Counted from the stretch's first letter, positions 1-9,105 are shown. The stretch is DNA of 64,000 nt from Geminicoccus roseus DSM 18922 (GCF_000427665.1 NZ_KE386572.1:2256196-2320195); one strand, 5' to 3'. Numbers and translations: made by a program. The notes: a model not told the origin generated them from the sequence alone.

Positions 1-125
1 CGATGCGGGAGACGTTGGGCGAGGAGTTCGTCGAGGTCATGCTGGCGGTCAAGGAGACCGAACACGCGGCCTATCAGTCCGTGATCAGTTCCTGGGAGCG
101 CGAGCATCTCCTGCTGAACGTCTAG
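1..125 (+). CDS. glutamine synthetase family protein, C-terminal end only (possible gamma-glutamylpolyamine synthetase)
   Basis: Only the last 40 or so codons are inside the window, read from base 3 to a TAG stop. The peptide contains LGEEFVEVMLAVKETE and ends in SWEREHLLLNV. This matches the usual C-terminal helix of glutamine synthetase family enzymes (an F-V-x-x-x-x-x-x-K-x-x-E pattern, then W-E-R-x-x-L). The next gene is a class III aminotransferase of the putrescine/omega-amine type. That pairing suggests a gamma-glutamyl-amine ligase of the PuuA/SpuI kind rather than the housekeeping GlnA, but this is inferred from context. The active site lies outside the window, so the substrate cannot be judged. 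Confidence 0.7.
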   Translation, partial: MRETLGEEFVEVMLAVKETEHAAYQSVISSWEREHLLLNV

Positions 126-373
126 CTTGAGGGCAGCCTGCCGTGGGCGACCGGCCGGGCCAGCCCCGGTCCGGCCAGGTCAGCATGCATCCGCTGCGGG
201 AGAGATTGGTCACCCATGATCGTGCCAAGCTGGATCGTGGGCAGCTTGGGGGGTGGCGGGCATCCTGGCGAGCATGGCAGGATGATCTGGCCGAGGTTCG
301 GCATCATCAGACAGGCGAGAAGGGCAAGACGTCCCGCCGGCAGGCAAGGCCGGCGGACCTTGAAAGGTGGATC

Positions 374-1753
374 ATGGATCTTCAGGTCGCGATGCAGCGT
401 TGGCAGGAGCTCGATGCCGAGCACCACCTGCATCCGTTCAGCACCCACCACCAGCTGGCGGAAAAAGGCACGCGCGTCATCGATCGCGGCGAAGGATGCC
501 ATATTTGGGAAGCAGACGGCCATAAGCTCATCGACGGCATGGCCGGCTTGTGGTGCGTCCAGGTGGGCTACGGGCGGGAACGGCTGGCCAGGACAGCCTA
601 CGAACAGCTCAAGCAGCTCAGCTACTACAACAGTTTCTTCCAGTGCGCCTCGATCCCCTCGATCGAGCTTTCGGCGAAGCTTGGAGAGATCCTGCCGGCC
701 GGCATGAAACGGGTCTTTTTCGCTTCCTCCGGTTCCGAGGCCAACGATACGGTCATCAAGTCCGTCTGGTACTACTGGAACCTGATGGGCAAGCCCGGCA
801 AGAAGCACTTCATCTCGCGCAAGCTCGGCTATCATGGAGTAGGTATCGGCTCTGCCAGCTTGACCGGCATGTCGTTCATGCACGGCATGTTCGACCTGCC
901 GCTGCCGCGCTTCCACCACATCATGAACCCGTATTGGTGGGGCGAAGCCGAAGAAGGCGAGACCGAGGAGCAGATCGGCCAGCGTGCCGCCCAGGCGCTC
1001 GAGGACAAGATCCTGGAACTGGGGGCGGAGAATGTCGCAGCCTTCGTCGCCGAGCCGATCCAGGGCGCTGGCGGGGTGATCATTCCGCCGGACAATTACT
1101 GGCCGGCAATCCAGGCGATCTGCCGAAAGCACGACATCCTGCTGGTCGCCGATGAGGTCATCTGCGGGTTCGGCCGGACCGGCGCCTGGTGGGGCAGCGA
1201 GACCTACGGGATCCAGCCGGACATCATCGCGATGGCCAAGGGACTCTCGTCCGGCTACGTGCCGATCTCGGCGGTGGCCTTCGGCGCCAGGGTCGGCGAT
1301 GCCATCTTCAATGGCGAGAAGGAATATGCCCACGGCGTCACCTATGCCGGTCATCCGGTGGCGGCTGCCGTGTCGCTGGAGAACATCCGGATCATCGAGG
1401 AGGAAGGGCTGGCGACCCGGGCCGCCGGTCCGATCGGTGCCTACTGGAGGGAGGTCCTAACCGAGACCTTCAAGGACCATCCCATGGTCGGCCAGATCCG
1501 CACCAAGGGGCTGCTGGCCTGCCTGGAACTGGCCGAAGATCGCAGCAGGCGGAAGCGTTTCGACGAGAAGCGCGAGGTCGGCTCCACCTGCCGGGACCTG
1601 TCGGTGAAGAACGGGCTGGTGATGCGGGCGGTCCGGGATGGCATGGTGTTGTCGCCGCCCCTGATCGTGACCGAGGCGCAGGTCGACGAGATCGCCGCCA
1701 AGGCCAGGAAATCGATCGATGAGACGATGACTGCGGTCGGGTTCAAGGGCTGA
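374..1753 (+). CDS. class III (omega) aminotransferase, putrescine/beta-alanine:pyruvate type
   Basis: The predicted 459-residue protein has the normal length for PLP fold-type I class III transaminases. Visible landmarks are the SSGSEAND phosphate-binding stretch near residue 118, the DEVICGFGRTG motif with the PLP-nitrogen Asp at 260, and the Schiff-base Lys at 289 in AMAKG. It should move the terminal amino group of an omega-amine (putrescine, GABA, beta-alanine or similar) to pyruvate or another keto acid in the cytoplasm. The frame is open 77 codons further upstream, but the ATG at 374 has a strong GAAAGGTGG ribosome site just before it and starts where family members start. The roughly 250 bp between it and the upstream GS-type gene probably holds its promoter. 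The precise amine is unknown. Confidence 0.9.
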   Translation: MDLQVAMQRWQELDAEHHLHPFSTHHQLAEKGTRVIDRGEGCHIWEADGHKLIDGMAGLWCVQVGYGRERLARTAYEQLKQLSYYNSFFQCASIPSIELSAKLGEILPAGMKRVFFASSGSEANDTVIKSVWYYWNLMGKPGKKHFISRKLGYHGVGIGSASLTGMSFMHGMFDLPLPRFHHIMNPYWWGEAEEGETEEQIGQRAAQALEDKILELGAENVAAFVAEPIQGAGGVIIPPDNYWPAIQAICRKHDILLVADEVICGFGRTGAWWGSETYGIQPDIIAMAKGLSSGYVPISAVAFGARVGDAIFNGEKEYAHGVTYAGHPVAAAVSLENIRIIEEEGLATRAAGPIGAYWREVLTETFKDHPMVGQIRTKGLLACLELAEDRSRRKRFDEKREVGSTCRDLSVKNGLVMRAVRDGMVLSPPLIVTEAQVDEIAAKARKSIDETMTAVGFKG

Positions 1754-1768
1754 AAGAGGATAGGGACG

Positions 1769-2242
1769 ATGGCGGACCATGAGAACCTGCAGGATCTCCT
1801 CGCTGACGAGGAGCGGCTGCAGTTCGCCAGATTCGATAGCGACACTGCCCTGGCGCTCGGAATGTTCATCCTGGAGCAGGCACGTAGCCGCGGTCACGCC
1901 GTCACCATCGACGTGACCCGGGGCGCGCAGCAGGTCTTCCACGCGGCCATGTCTGGTACCAGCGCCGATAACGACGCCTGGGTTCAGCGCAAGGCTCGCG
2001 CAGTCCGGCGGTTCGGGCACAGCTCGTGGTACCTGGGCTGTCTGGCCCGGGCGAAGGGCTACGACTTCAATCAGAAGTTCCTGCTGGAGCCTGCCGAATA
2101 TGCGGCTCACGGCGGCAGCTTCCCGGTGTTCGTTCGCGGCACCGGGATGGTGGGGACCGTGACCGTGTCGGGCCTGCCGCAGAAGGAGGACCACATCTTC
2201 CTCACCGAGGTTCTGGATGCCTTCCTGGCAGCACAAGCCTGA
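1769..2242 (+). CDS. UPF0303 / heme-degrading-domain family protein
   Basis: This 157-residue soluble protein belongs to the UPF0303 (YBR137W-like, DUF336-related) family. The family is recognised from the D-x-x-x-A-x-x-L-G start, the central RRFGHSSW stretch and the SGGSFPV-type C-terminal half (here HGGSFPVFVRG). Databases often label these proteins heme-degrading or GlcG/HbpS-like, but no biochemical role is settled for this branch. It begins 15 bp after the aminotransferase stop, behind a GAGGATAGGGA ribosome site, so the two genes are very likely cotranscribed. That suggests an accessory role in amine use, which is only inference from context. Confidence 0.8.
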   Translation: MADHENLQDLLADEERLQFARFDSDTALALGMFILEQARSRGHAVTIDVTRGAQQVFHAAMSGTSADNDAWVQRKARAVRRFGHSSWYLGCLARAKGYDFNQKFLLEPAEYAAHGGSFPVFVRGTGMVGTVTVSGLPQKEDHIFLTEVLDAFLAAQA

Positions 2243-2407
2243 CCGGAACCGGACCTCGGGACCTTCGGCAGTTCTTGAGACAGGGCGCCTTTCCTCGTCC
2301 ATTGATCTTTAGCTTCAGTCGGTGAGCGACATCCTGCATCATGAGCCTGGGCCTCTGTCTTGGTGGCATGATGCAGAGATCCCGGGATGATGTGGGTGGG
2401 GCTGAGG

Positions 2408-3187
2408 ATGGTGTCGAAGCTGACATTCTTGGGCACGGGCAGCGCGTTCACGGTCGGCGCAGCCAACTGGCAGTCCAATATGCTCATCGAGAGCGAGGAA
2501 GGGCGAAGGCTGCTGATCGATTGTGGCGGTGACGCCCGCTTGGCCCTGGCCGAGAGGGGGCTTGAAGCCAGGGACATCGATGCGGTCTACATCAGCCATC
2601 TGCACAGCGATCATGTTGGTGGGCTGGAGTGGCTTGGCTTCTCGACCTATTTCGATGCCGGAGCGGCTAGGCCCGCCTTGTTCATCGAGGAGAACAAGGT
2701 CGCCCGGCTTTGGACCAACAGCCTGAGCGGCAGCATGGCTCGCAGCGGCCTTGCGACCCTTGACGATTATTTCGAGGTACGGCCCGTATCTGGCGATGGT
2801 GGTTTCGTGTGGGAGGGGCAGCGCTTCGACCTCACCGGCATGCTGCACTGCATGGATGGCAGCGTTCCGCTCATCAGTTTCGGCCTGCGTTTCGAGACTG
2901 ATATCGGCCGCTTTCTGATCACCAGCGACACGAGGTTCGAGCCGCAACGCTGCGCCAGCCTCTATGCCTGGGCAGAGATCATCTTTCATGATTGCGAAAC
3001 TAGCTATGCTGCAGATGGCACGCCCGCCCGCTCTGGCATTCATGCTCATTACGAGGACCTGAGAACTCTCCCTTCGGACGTACGGGCCAAGATGTGGCTC
3101 TACCACTATCAGCCGGGTCCGCGGCCGGACGCCCAGGCTGAAGGTTTTCGCGGGTTTGTCGCCAAGGGACAGGTATTCGGCCTCTGA
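2408..3187 (+). CDS. MBL-fold metallo-hydrolase
   Basis: The 259-residue protein has the metallo-beta-lactamase fold. The H-x-H-x-D-H metal motif is at residues 64-69 (HLHSDH), a GTGSAF loop lies near the start, a metal-bridging Asp sits in ITSDTRFEP, and late His residues occur in the region of YHYQPG. The layout resembles RNase Z/phosphodiesterase-like or PqqB-like small MBL hydrolases without extra domains, so the substrate is open. Two in-frame ATGs lie seven and six codons upstream. The ATG at 2408 is chosen because conserved sequence (VSKLTFLGTG) starts right after it and a GGTGGGG stretch precedes it. It is separated by 165 bp from the gene before it and is probably transcribed on its own. 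Confidence 0.85.
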   Translation: MVSKLTFLGTGSAFTVGAANWQSNMLIESEEGRRLLIDCGGDARLALAERGLEARDIDAVYISHLHSDHVGGLEWLGFSTYFDAGAARPALFIEENKVARLWTNSLSGSMARSGLATLDDYFEVRPVSGDGGFVWEGQRFDLTGMLHCMDGSVPLISFGLRFETDIGRFLITSDTRFEPQRCASLYAWAEIIFHDCETSYAADGTPARSGIHAHYEDLRTLPSDVRAKMWLYHYQPGPRPDAQAEGFRGFVAKGQVFGL

Positions 3188-3551
3188 TCGCCTTTCGCTC
3201 TGGATCGAGTCCAGGTGCGGCAGCGGAGCCGGCAGCGCTCGCTCATCGTCGCAATGCAGGGGCGGGTGAGGCATCATGTATCATGTGCAGGGTTGCCCTG
3301 TGCATTGCTGCCCACTAACCTCCTGGCCGTGCTGCATTGCAGCGCCGCAGCCCCAGGTTGGGTCCATCTCCTCGCGTCAGGGCCAATGTAGGATCTGCTA
3401 CCACCGCACGTCCGCTCCGGGATGCCCATACCACGGTATGCGGCACTGATGGTGTACGTGCGTCGATCCTTCGAGGTAATTCGTCCGCGTCCCTGACGAC
3501 GTCCCTTATTGTTCCCGTCTGCTTTGGCGGGATTTCCCATCGGGTAGATCC
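3188..3551. other. intergenic region without a gene (364 bp)
   Basis: No coding sequence is convincing here. Short open frames exist but carry no recognisable motif and no ribosome site. The stretch holds a near-perfect inverted repeat, CATACC-AC-GGTATG, at 3427-3440. It also holds a weaker hairpin around GCAGGG/CCCTGTGC near 3290-3303 and a CTGCATTGCAG repeat near 3332. The first could be an operator for the anion-transporter gene that follows. Its function is not known. Confidence 0.5.
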
Positions 3552-5042
3552 ATGAGCACCGTTTCGGTGACCACTCTGCGTGAGCAGTGGTTCGGTAACA
3601 TTCGCGCTGACGTGCTGGCGGGCCTTGTTGTTGCGCTCGCTCTCATCCCGGAGGCGATCGCGTTCTCGATCATTGCCGGGGTCGACCCCAAGGTCGGGCT
3701 CTACGCCTCCTTCTCAATCGCTGTCATCACGGCGATCGTGGGTGGTCGTCCGGGCATGATCTCGGCTGCCACGGCAGCTACCGCCGTGCTGATGGTTGAC
3801 CTGGTGCGGGATTACGGCCTGCAATATCTTCTGGCTGCGACCGTGCTGGCCGGGATCCTGCAGGTCATCGCCGGCATCTTCCGGCTGAATTACGTGATGC
3901 GCTTCGTGTCACGATCCGTGATGACCGGGTTCGTCAACGCCCTGGCAATCCTGATCTTCATGGCGCAGCTGCCCGAGATGATCAACGTGCCGCTGCTTAC
4001 CTACCCGATGATCGCAGCCGGGTTGGCGATCATCTATCTCTTCCCCCGCCTGACCACCGCGGTACCCTCGCCATTGATCTGCATCCTGGTGCTGACGGCC
4101 CTGTCCCTGGCGCTGGGCTTCGACCTGCGCACGGTCGGTGACATGGGAGAACTGCCCGACAGCCTCCCGGTGTTCCTGATCCCCGACGTGCCGCTCAACC
4201 TCGAGACCCTGCTCATCATCCTGCCGTACTCGGCAGGCGTGGCGGCGGTTGGCCTGCTCGAATCGCTGATGACCGCCCAGATCGTCGACGACCTCACCGA
4301 TACCTCGAGTGACAAGCGTCGCGAATGCGTTGGCCAGGGCGTCGCCAACTTCTTCACCGCCTTTATCGGCGGGATGGCTGGCTGCGCCATGATCGGCCAG
4401 TCGGTGATCAACGTGAAGTCAGGTGGGCGGCAGCGGCTTTCCACCTTCTGCGCCGGGATCTTCCTCCTGTTCCTGATCGTGGTCCTGGGTGACCTGGTCG
4501 CGATGATCCCGATGGCAGCACTGGTCGCGATCATGATCATGGTCTCGATCGGCACGTTCAGTTGGCAGTCGATCAAGAACCTGCGGACCCACCCCCGCAG
4601 TTCCAGCGTGGTGATGCTGGCGACGGTGGCCGGGGTGGTGATCACCCATAACCTCGCGATCGGCGTGGTGATCGGCGTGCTGCTGTCCGGCATCTTCTTC
4701 GCGTGGAAGATCGCCCAGATCTTCCGCGTGACATCGACGCTCTCGCCTGATGGCAGCGAGCGGACCTATGTGGTCGAAGGGCAGGTGTTCTTTGCCTCGG
4801 CCGACGACTTCGCCGCGGCCTTCGATTTCCGGGAGTCGCTGGAAAAGGTCACGATCGACGTCAGCCGGGCGCATATCTGGGACATCTCCAGCGTGGCGGC
4901 CCTCGATCGGATCATCCTGAAGTTCCGGCGCGAAGGTGCAGAGGTGGTGATGGTCGGCCTCAACAAGGCGAGCGAGACCATTGTCGATCGCCTGGGTGAG
5001 CACGACAAGCCGGGGGCGCTCGAACGCCTCGCGAGCCACTGA
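3552..5042 (+). CDS. SulP-family inorganic anion transporter with STAS domain
   Basis: The 496-residue membrane protein starts with the SulP signature region ([18 protein letters not shown]), followed by GLYASF and [12 protein letters not shown], the substrate-binding part of the family. About a dozen hydrophobic segments reach residue 400. A STAS domain fills the C-terminus, with the DISSVAALD segment typical of its anti-sigma-antagonist-like fold. SulP proteins move sulfate, bicarbonate or other anions across the inner membrane by symport or exchange. The short form paired with a Usp protein is frequent in proteobacteria and is often proposed to be a bicarbonate carrier of the BicA kind. 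The substrate is unproven here. The stop lies 12 bp before the next gene, so they form an operon. Confidence 0.9.
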   Translation: MSTVSVTTLREQWFGNIRADVLAGLVVALALIPEAIAFSIIAGVDPKVGLYASFSIAVITAIVGGRPGMISAATAATAVLMVDLVRDYGLQYLLAATVLAGILQVIAGIFRLNYVMRFVSRSVMTGFVNALAILIFMAQLPEMINVPLLTYPMIAAGLAIIYLFPRLTTAVPSPLICILVLTALSLALGFDLRTVGDMGELPDSLPVFLIPDVPLNLETLLIILPYSAGVAAVGLLESLMTAQIVDDLTDTSSDKRRECVGQGVANFFTAFIGGMAGCAMIGQSVINVKSGGRQRLSTFCAGIFLLFLIVVLGDLVAMIPMAALVAIMIMVSIGTFSWQSIKNLRTHPRSSSVVMLATVAGVVITHNLAIGVVIGVLLSGIFFAWKIAQIFRVTSTLSPDGSERTYVVEGQVFFASADDFAAAFDFRESLEKVTIDVSRAHIWDISSVAALDRIILKFRREGAEVVMVGLNKASETIVDRLGEHDKPGALERLASH

Positions 5043-5054
5043 GGGAGGTCGTTC

Positions 5055-5912
5055 ATGTCCAACAAGATCATCGCGCTGATCGATGGTTCGACATACGGCA
5101 AGAGCGTCTGCGAGCTTGCGGCCTGGGTGGCCGCCCGCACCGGACGTTCGGTCGAAGTCCTGCACGTGCTCGGGCGGCGGGACGTTTCCAGCCATCCAAC
5201 CGATTTCAGCGGCAACCTCACCATCGACGAGCGAGACAATCTTCTTTCCGAACTGGTCAGCCTGGATGAACAGAAGGCCAAGCTCGCGCACAAGCGGGGC
5301 CGGCTCATTCTCGATCAGGCGACCGAGTGCCTGAAGCAGGCCGGACTGACGGGGTTCTCGACCAAGCTGCGCAACGGAGACCTGCTCGACACCGTCCGCG
5401 AGTTCGAGACGGATGCCGACCTGATCGTCATCGGCAAGCGAGGCGAGGCCGCCGACTTCGCGAAGCTGCATCTGGGCTCCAACCTGGAACGGGTCGTCAG
5501 GGTGGCGCACAAGCCGGTGCTGGTCGCCGCCCGTGCGTTCAAGCCGATCGAGCGGGTCATGATCGCCTTCGACGGGGGCGCCAGCTCCATGAAGGCCGTG
5601 TCGCACATCACCACTGGCTCGCTGTTCAAGGGTCTCCCCTTGCACCTGCTAATGGCCGGGACGGAGACCCGGGAGGCGAAGGAGCAGGTCGCTCAGGCCT
5701 CAGGGTTGCTGGAGAAGGCGGGCTATGCGGTCGAGGCGCGGGTCCTGCCGGGCGAGGCCGATGCGGTCATCGCCCGGGAGGTCCAGGACCGGCAGATCGA
5801 TTTCCTGGTGATGGGCGCCTATGGCCATTCGCGGCTGCGCAACCTGATCATCGGCAGCACCACCACCGAAATGATCCGATCGTGCAAGGTCCCAATCCTG
5901 CTGTTCCGCTGA
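5055..5912 (+). CDS. universal stress protein with two Usp domains
   Basis: The 285-residue protein is two Usp domains in tandem, like UspE. The second domain carries the full ATP-binding signature G-x2-G-x9-G-S/T near the C-terminus (GAYGHSRLRNLIIGST). The first has a looser version (GKRGEAADFAKLHLGS, one residue longer), so it may bind nucleotide poorly. Usp proteins are cytoplasmic nucleotide-binding regulators or chaperone-like factors. The gene follows the SulP transporter by 12 bp with a GGGAGG ribosome site, so it probably tunes or senses the state of that transporter. The regulatory link is an inference from repeated co-occurrence of the two families. Confidence 0.9.
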   Translation: MSNKIIALIDGSTYGKSVCELAAWVAARTGRSVEVLHVLGRRDVSSHPTDFSGNLTIDERDNLLSELVSLDEQKAKLAHKRGRLILDQATECLKQAGLTGFSTKLRNGDLLDTVREFETDADLIVIGKRGEAADFAKLHLGSNLERVVRVAHKPVLVAARAFKPIERVMIAFDGGASSMKAVSHITTGSLFKGLPLHLLMAGTETREAKEQVAQASGLLEKAGYAVEARVLPGEADAVIAREVQDRQIDFLVMGAYGHSRLRNLIIGSTTTEMIRSCKVPILLFR

Positions 5913-5992
5913 TCTTTCCATGTCCTCCTGCTGATCCTTCCCGCGAACCCACCTTGAACGCCTGACCGCTCGGCGCAGAGGAACCAATCAAC

Positions 5993-7180
5993 ATGGCGCA
6001 TTCCGTCAGCCTAGTTTCGGGTGCCGACAGGATTGCCCAGTCCGAGGCGCCGCCGGCCCATGGCCGGCTGGTGCCGCTGGATGGACTGCGCGGGATCGCG
6101 GTATTCCTGGTGCTGCTGTTCCACTGGAAGTACCTGCCGTTCGGCTGGAGCGGCGTCTGGCTGTTCTTCACCCTCTCCGGCTTCTTCATCTTTCGGAACC
6201 TGCTGGCGACCCGCCAGTCCCGGCCGGACATGAAGCTCGGGCCATTCTATGGCCAGTTCATGGTGCGGCGCTGCCTGCGCCTCCTGCCCCTCTACTACCT
6301 GCTCCTGTTGGTGATGGTCGTCGTGGTGACGATCCTGCAGCGCTGGGACCTGCTAGGCTACACGGTGCCCGGCCTGGCGCTGTTCATCCACAACCTGGTC
6401 AAGCCGTTCTCCACGATCCAGCATACCCTGTACTATGACCATTTCTGGAGCCTGGGCGTCGAGATGCATTTCTATCTCGTCGCGCCGCTGCTGGTGTTCT
6501 TTCTGAGCCGCCGGGCTTTGCAGGTTCTTCTGGTGGCGATCGTCCTAGTCAGTCCCATTCTTCGCCAGACGGCGCTGGAGATCCTCAGCGCCGATCCAGG
6601 AGCGCTGACGATCCGACCCGGCGGGTTCATCTACTTCTTCTCGCTGTTTCACTTCGATGCATTCGCCCTGGGTGGTCTGGCCGCCATGCATGAGCGGGAC
6701 CTGGTGCGGCTGGGCCAGAAGACGTGGTGGCTCCTGCTCGTGCCGGGCACGTTGTTCATCGCCTATTTTCTGGGGGTGGGGCTCTTGTTTCGCGACGTGC
6801 CGTATCAGTTGTTCATGGCCGACCATCTGCAGGCGAGCCTGGGCTATACGCTGCTGATCCTGGGTTGCACCGGACTGATCTGCGTTGGGCTGGTCGACCA
6901 TGGTCTCCTGCACCGGTTCCTCACCCTGCCGCCGCTGCTCCTGCTCGGCCGGATCTCCTACGGAGTCTACCTGATCCACGGGGCGATCCTGATGCTGACC
7001 TTCCAGATCTGGGACAGCTATTTCCCCGGCCTTGGGCGCTTCAGCCCGCAGATCCTGGCCGTGTTCTGCGTCTACCTGCTGGTGACGGTCGGCCTTGCCT
7101 GGCTGTCGTTCACCTATTTCGAGAGCCGGTTCCTGGCGCGGCCCAAGCTGATCTCGGCCCGCGCCATGGGAGGCGGCTGA
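5993..7180 (+). CDS. acyltransferase 3 family membrane protein (OafA/YrhL-like)
   Basis: The 395-residue protein begins, after a short cytoplasmic tail, with PLDGLRGIAVFLVLLFH, the diagnostic first helix of acyltransferase family 3 with its conserved Arg and His. About ten hydrophobic segments follow, including FFTLSGFFIFRNLL and a conserved GRISYGVYLIHG helix near the end. Members transfer acetyl or other acyl groups from the cytoplasm onto surface sugars (O-antigen, exopolysaccharide, Nod factor). A GAGGAA ribosome site precedes the ATG. The neighbours, a NoeA-like methyltransferase and a sulfatase-like membrane enzyme, also look like surface-glycan tailoring genes, which supports the assignment. 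The acceptor is unknown. Confidence 0.9.
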   Translation: MAHSVSLVSGADRIAQSEAPPAHGRLVPLDGLRGIAVFLVLLFHWKYLPFGWSGVWLFFTLSGFFIFRNLLATRQSRPDMKLGPFYGQFMVRRCLRLLPLYYLLLLVMVVVVTILQRWDLLGYTVPGLALFIHNLVKPFSTIQHTLYYDHFWSLGVEMHFYLVAPLLVFFLSRRALQVLLVAIVLVSPILRQTALEILSADPGALTIRPGGFIYFFSLFHFDAFALGGLAAMHERDLVRLGQKTWWLLLVPGTLFIAYFLGVGLLFRDVPYQLFMADHLQASLGYTLLILGCTGLICVGLVDHGLLHRFLTLPPLLLLGRISYGVYLIHGAILMLTFQIWDSYFPGLGRFSPQILAVFCVYLLVTVGLAWLSFTYFESRFLARPKLISARAMGGG

Positions 7181-7186
7181 CTTCGG

Positions 7187-8671
7187 TCAGTCGCCCTTGG
7201 GCGTGCAAAAATAGATGCAGCGCTTGCCACCCTTGAGAGGCTGGCTGGAGCGGATTTCATAATGCTCGGCCAAGCAGGCTTCGAAGCCTGCCTGATGATA
7301 GTCCCCATACTGGTCGTCCTTGTTCGCCAGCAGGGTCTGGACCATCTCGTCCTCGCGACTGACGAACTCAATCACCAGGGCGGTGCCGAGCCCTGCCAGC
7401 CATCCAACGAAGTCGCGCATCGGGATGTTGGCGCTGATGACGATGTGATGGATCAGCGCCAGGCAGAGGGCAAGTTCCGGTCGGCCGCGCTCGGGCAGGG
7501 AGCGCCGCTCCATCCCCCGCCAGCCCTGGGCGGGTGAGGGGTCCGACAGGTTGACCACCAGTGGCAGGATCTGCCGACGATCGGAGCGGCCCTTCTGCTC
7601 CTGGTAAAGGTGCTCGATCGCCATCCAGTCGCCATCCATGGCGACCACATGATCGGCGTGTTCCGCCACGATCCGCGAGAAGGTGCCGGTGTTGCAGCCC
7701 AGGTCCCAGGCCAGCCGCCACTGCCGGTGACCGGCGGCCTTCCGCACGAAGTCGCATTTGGCCTCGAACTCGGGCGCCTCGTAGCTGTGGGTGCGGTGGT
7801 AGTCGGCCCAGACCGTCTTGGAGCCGCCCGGCTTCAGGCCGGACACGATCTTGCGCAAGCCTTCGACGTTGCGGACGATGAACTGCTTGTCGAAGCCCGC
7901 CTTGGCGATCGAGCTGCGAACCCCCTGCGGCTTGCCGGCGTAGCGGCGCTGCAGGCTGTCCTGCGCCAGCACGTGCAGGAGCACGCCCGGCCGCACCATG
8001 TCGCGGGCGGAGAGGAGGGCGCGCAGGCCGGCGGCAGGAATACCGTCGATCTGCCCACGCAGCCAGGGACGATAGTCGACGCCTTTGTAGGCCTGAAGAA
8101 ACAGTGGGTAGAGGAACAACTCGCAGAACTGCCGATAGCCGACCCAAGGCTCGCCCTCGTGCAGTATCTCGAAAGACGGGATGTCGATGAAGACCGGCTG
8201 GGCGCCCATCCACTGGACGTTATAGGCAGATGAATCCTTCAGGATCATCCCGGCTGGCAGCGCCGCCAGCATCAGGTCCAGATGCAGCAGGGCTGCATCC
8301 TTGAGCATTCCGAAGGTCCATTCGTAGGGGTAGGAAATGAAGGGTACCGTCTCATGGCGCAGTACCGCAGCCCAGCCATCTGCCTGATTGACCTCCGGCC
8401 CGCTCTCCAGACGCTCGGTCCTGACAATGCTGCCCGCCTTTATGTGCTCCCGGAAGAAGGGAGCGGCGCTGAGGGCTTGCCAGTTGGCGAGCGCCTTCGC
8501 ACTGATGCCGCGCAGGATCTGGTCGTCTCGGTAGTACACCGCGCCATTGCGATCCCGGAACGAGCCGGGTTCCGCGACAGCGGGAGCGATGCTGGGCTCG
8601 GCAGGCGCGATCAGCGTTTCACTTGCGGGTGGAAGCATCGGGCCCGACATCCTGCTGCACGCTGTGGACAT
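7187..8671 (-). CDS. class I SAM-dependent methyltransferase, NoeA-like
   Basis: The protein, up to 494 residues, carries a class I methyltransferase domain in its second half. The SAM-binding glycine loop DLGCNTGTFSR is near residue 320, followed by an acidic residue in VVAMDGDW. The first half (FRDRNGAVYYRDDQILRGIS and an AYNVQWMG-like kinase-related fold) matches the layout of NoeA-type nodulation or polysaccharide methyltransferases, as remembered from that family. It is convergent with the acyltransferase, 6 bp from its stop. The 5' end overlaps the upstream small gene by 53 bp if the first ATG is used. Met12 (8638) would cut the overlap to 20 bp, so the start is uncertain. The likely target is a surface sugar. 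Confidence 0.8.
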   Translation of the reverse strand: MSTACSRMSGPMLPPASETLIAPAEPSIAPAVAEPGSFRDRNGAVYYRDDQILRGISAKALANWQALSAAPFFREHIKAGSIVRTERLESGPEVNQADGWAAVLRHETVPFISYPYEWTFGMLKDAALLHLDLMLAALPAGMILKDSSAYNVQWMGAQPVFIDIPSFEILHEGEPWVGYRQFCELFLYPLFLQAYKGVDYRPWLRGQIDGIPAAGLRALLSARDMVRPGVLLHVLAQDSLQRRYAGKPQGVRSSIAKAGFDKQFIVRNVEGLRKIVSGLKPGGSKTVWADYHRTHSYEAPEFEAKCDFVRKAAGHRQWRLAWDLGCNTGTFSRIVAEHADHVVAMDGDWMAIEHLYQEQKGRSDRRQILPLVVNLSDPSPAQGWRGMERRSLPERGRPELALCLALIHHIVISANIPMRDFVGWLAGLGTALVIEFVSREDEMVQTLLANKDDQYGDYHQAGFEACLAEHYEIRSSQPLKGGKRCIYFCTPKGD

Positions 8672-8891
8672 GGGTCTCTGGCGCCTCGCGGCGGATACCG
8701 AGCACCGTCAGGATCCGGTGCCAATACAGCTTGCCGGCGAGGAGCAGGCCGGCGACGCCACCCAGCATGACCTGCAGGATGATGCTGCCGGTACCTGGAT
8801 CCAGATAGGCCAGGGCCGATGTGGTCGAGGTTCCGACCAGGAGCGCCGCGATCAGCAGACGAAAGCCATGCGTGCCGATGACCTGAATCAT
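8619..8891 (-). CDS. small membrane protein of polysaccharide loci
   Basis: This 90-residue protein has an N-terminal signal or anchor segment (LLIAALLVGTSTTSALA) followed by the conserved block YLDPGTGSIILQ. A second hydrophobic helix with GGVAGLLLAGKLYW and a short basic tail complete it. The YLDPGTGS block occurs in small uncharacterised proteins next to NoeA-like methyltransferases and sulfatase-like enzymes, from general knowledge of such loci. It overlaps the methyltransferase gene, so the two are translated from one message. A role as a membrane partner of the methyltransferase or a glycan export step is possible but not shown. Confidence 0.75.
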   Translation of the reverse strand: MIQVIGTHGFRLLIAALLVGTSTTSALAYLDPGTGSIILQVMLGGVAGLLLAGKLYWHRILTVLGIRREAPETHVHSVQQDVGPDASTRK

Positions 8892-9105
8892 GATTTCATG
8901 TCCCCTAAGCCAGGCCTAAAGGCCCAGCCGCTTTTGGCGAATCCCACGACCAGGAGACTGGCTGTCACGAGCCAGTCCGCTATTTGTCATTTAACTGTCA
9001 TGGCAAGGGGGCGGCAACAAGGGCCCAGGCCGGGTTGATTGGATCGATGAGGTTTTTTTCGCGAGCCGGCGACGGTGAACGCGGGTGGAGCGGTACTGGA
9101 CGACC
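8892..9105. promoter_or_regulatory. divergent promoter region with phased TGTCA repeats
   Basis: The 214-bp gap separates two divergent units of the glycan group. It contains TGTCAC at 8963, TGTCAT at 8985 and TGTCAT at 8996, all in one orientation and spaced by 22 and 11 bp, so all three face the same side of the helix. The piece around 8980-9000 is also the most A+T-rich stretch nearby. Direct repeats with an 11-bp period are typical of OmpR-type response regulators. No clear -35/-10 pair was found by eye. Confidence 0.4.

Noticed and set aside
143-373. A 77-codon N-terminal extension of the first aminotransferase
   Set aside because: There is no conserved sequence in it, and the ATG at 374 has a strong ribosome site and matches family length.
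4638-4645. A GTGATCAC core in the SulP gene
   Set aside because: It is inside coding sequence far from the regulon and reads GGTGATCACC at the ends; about one chance copy is expected in the window.
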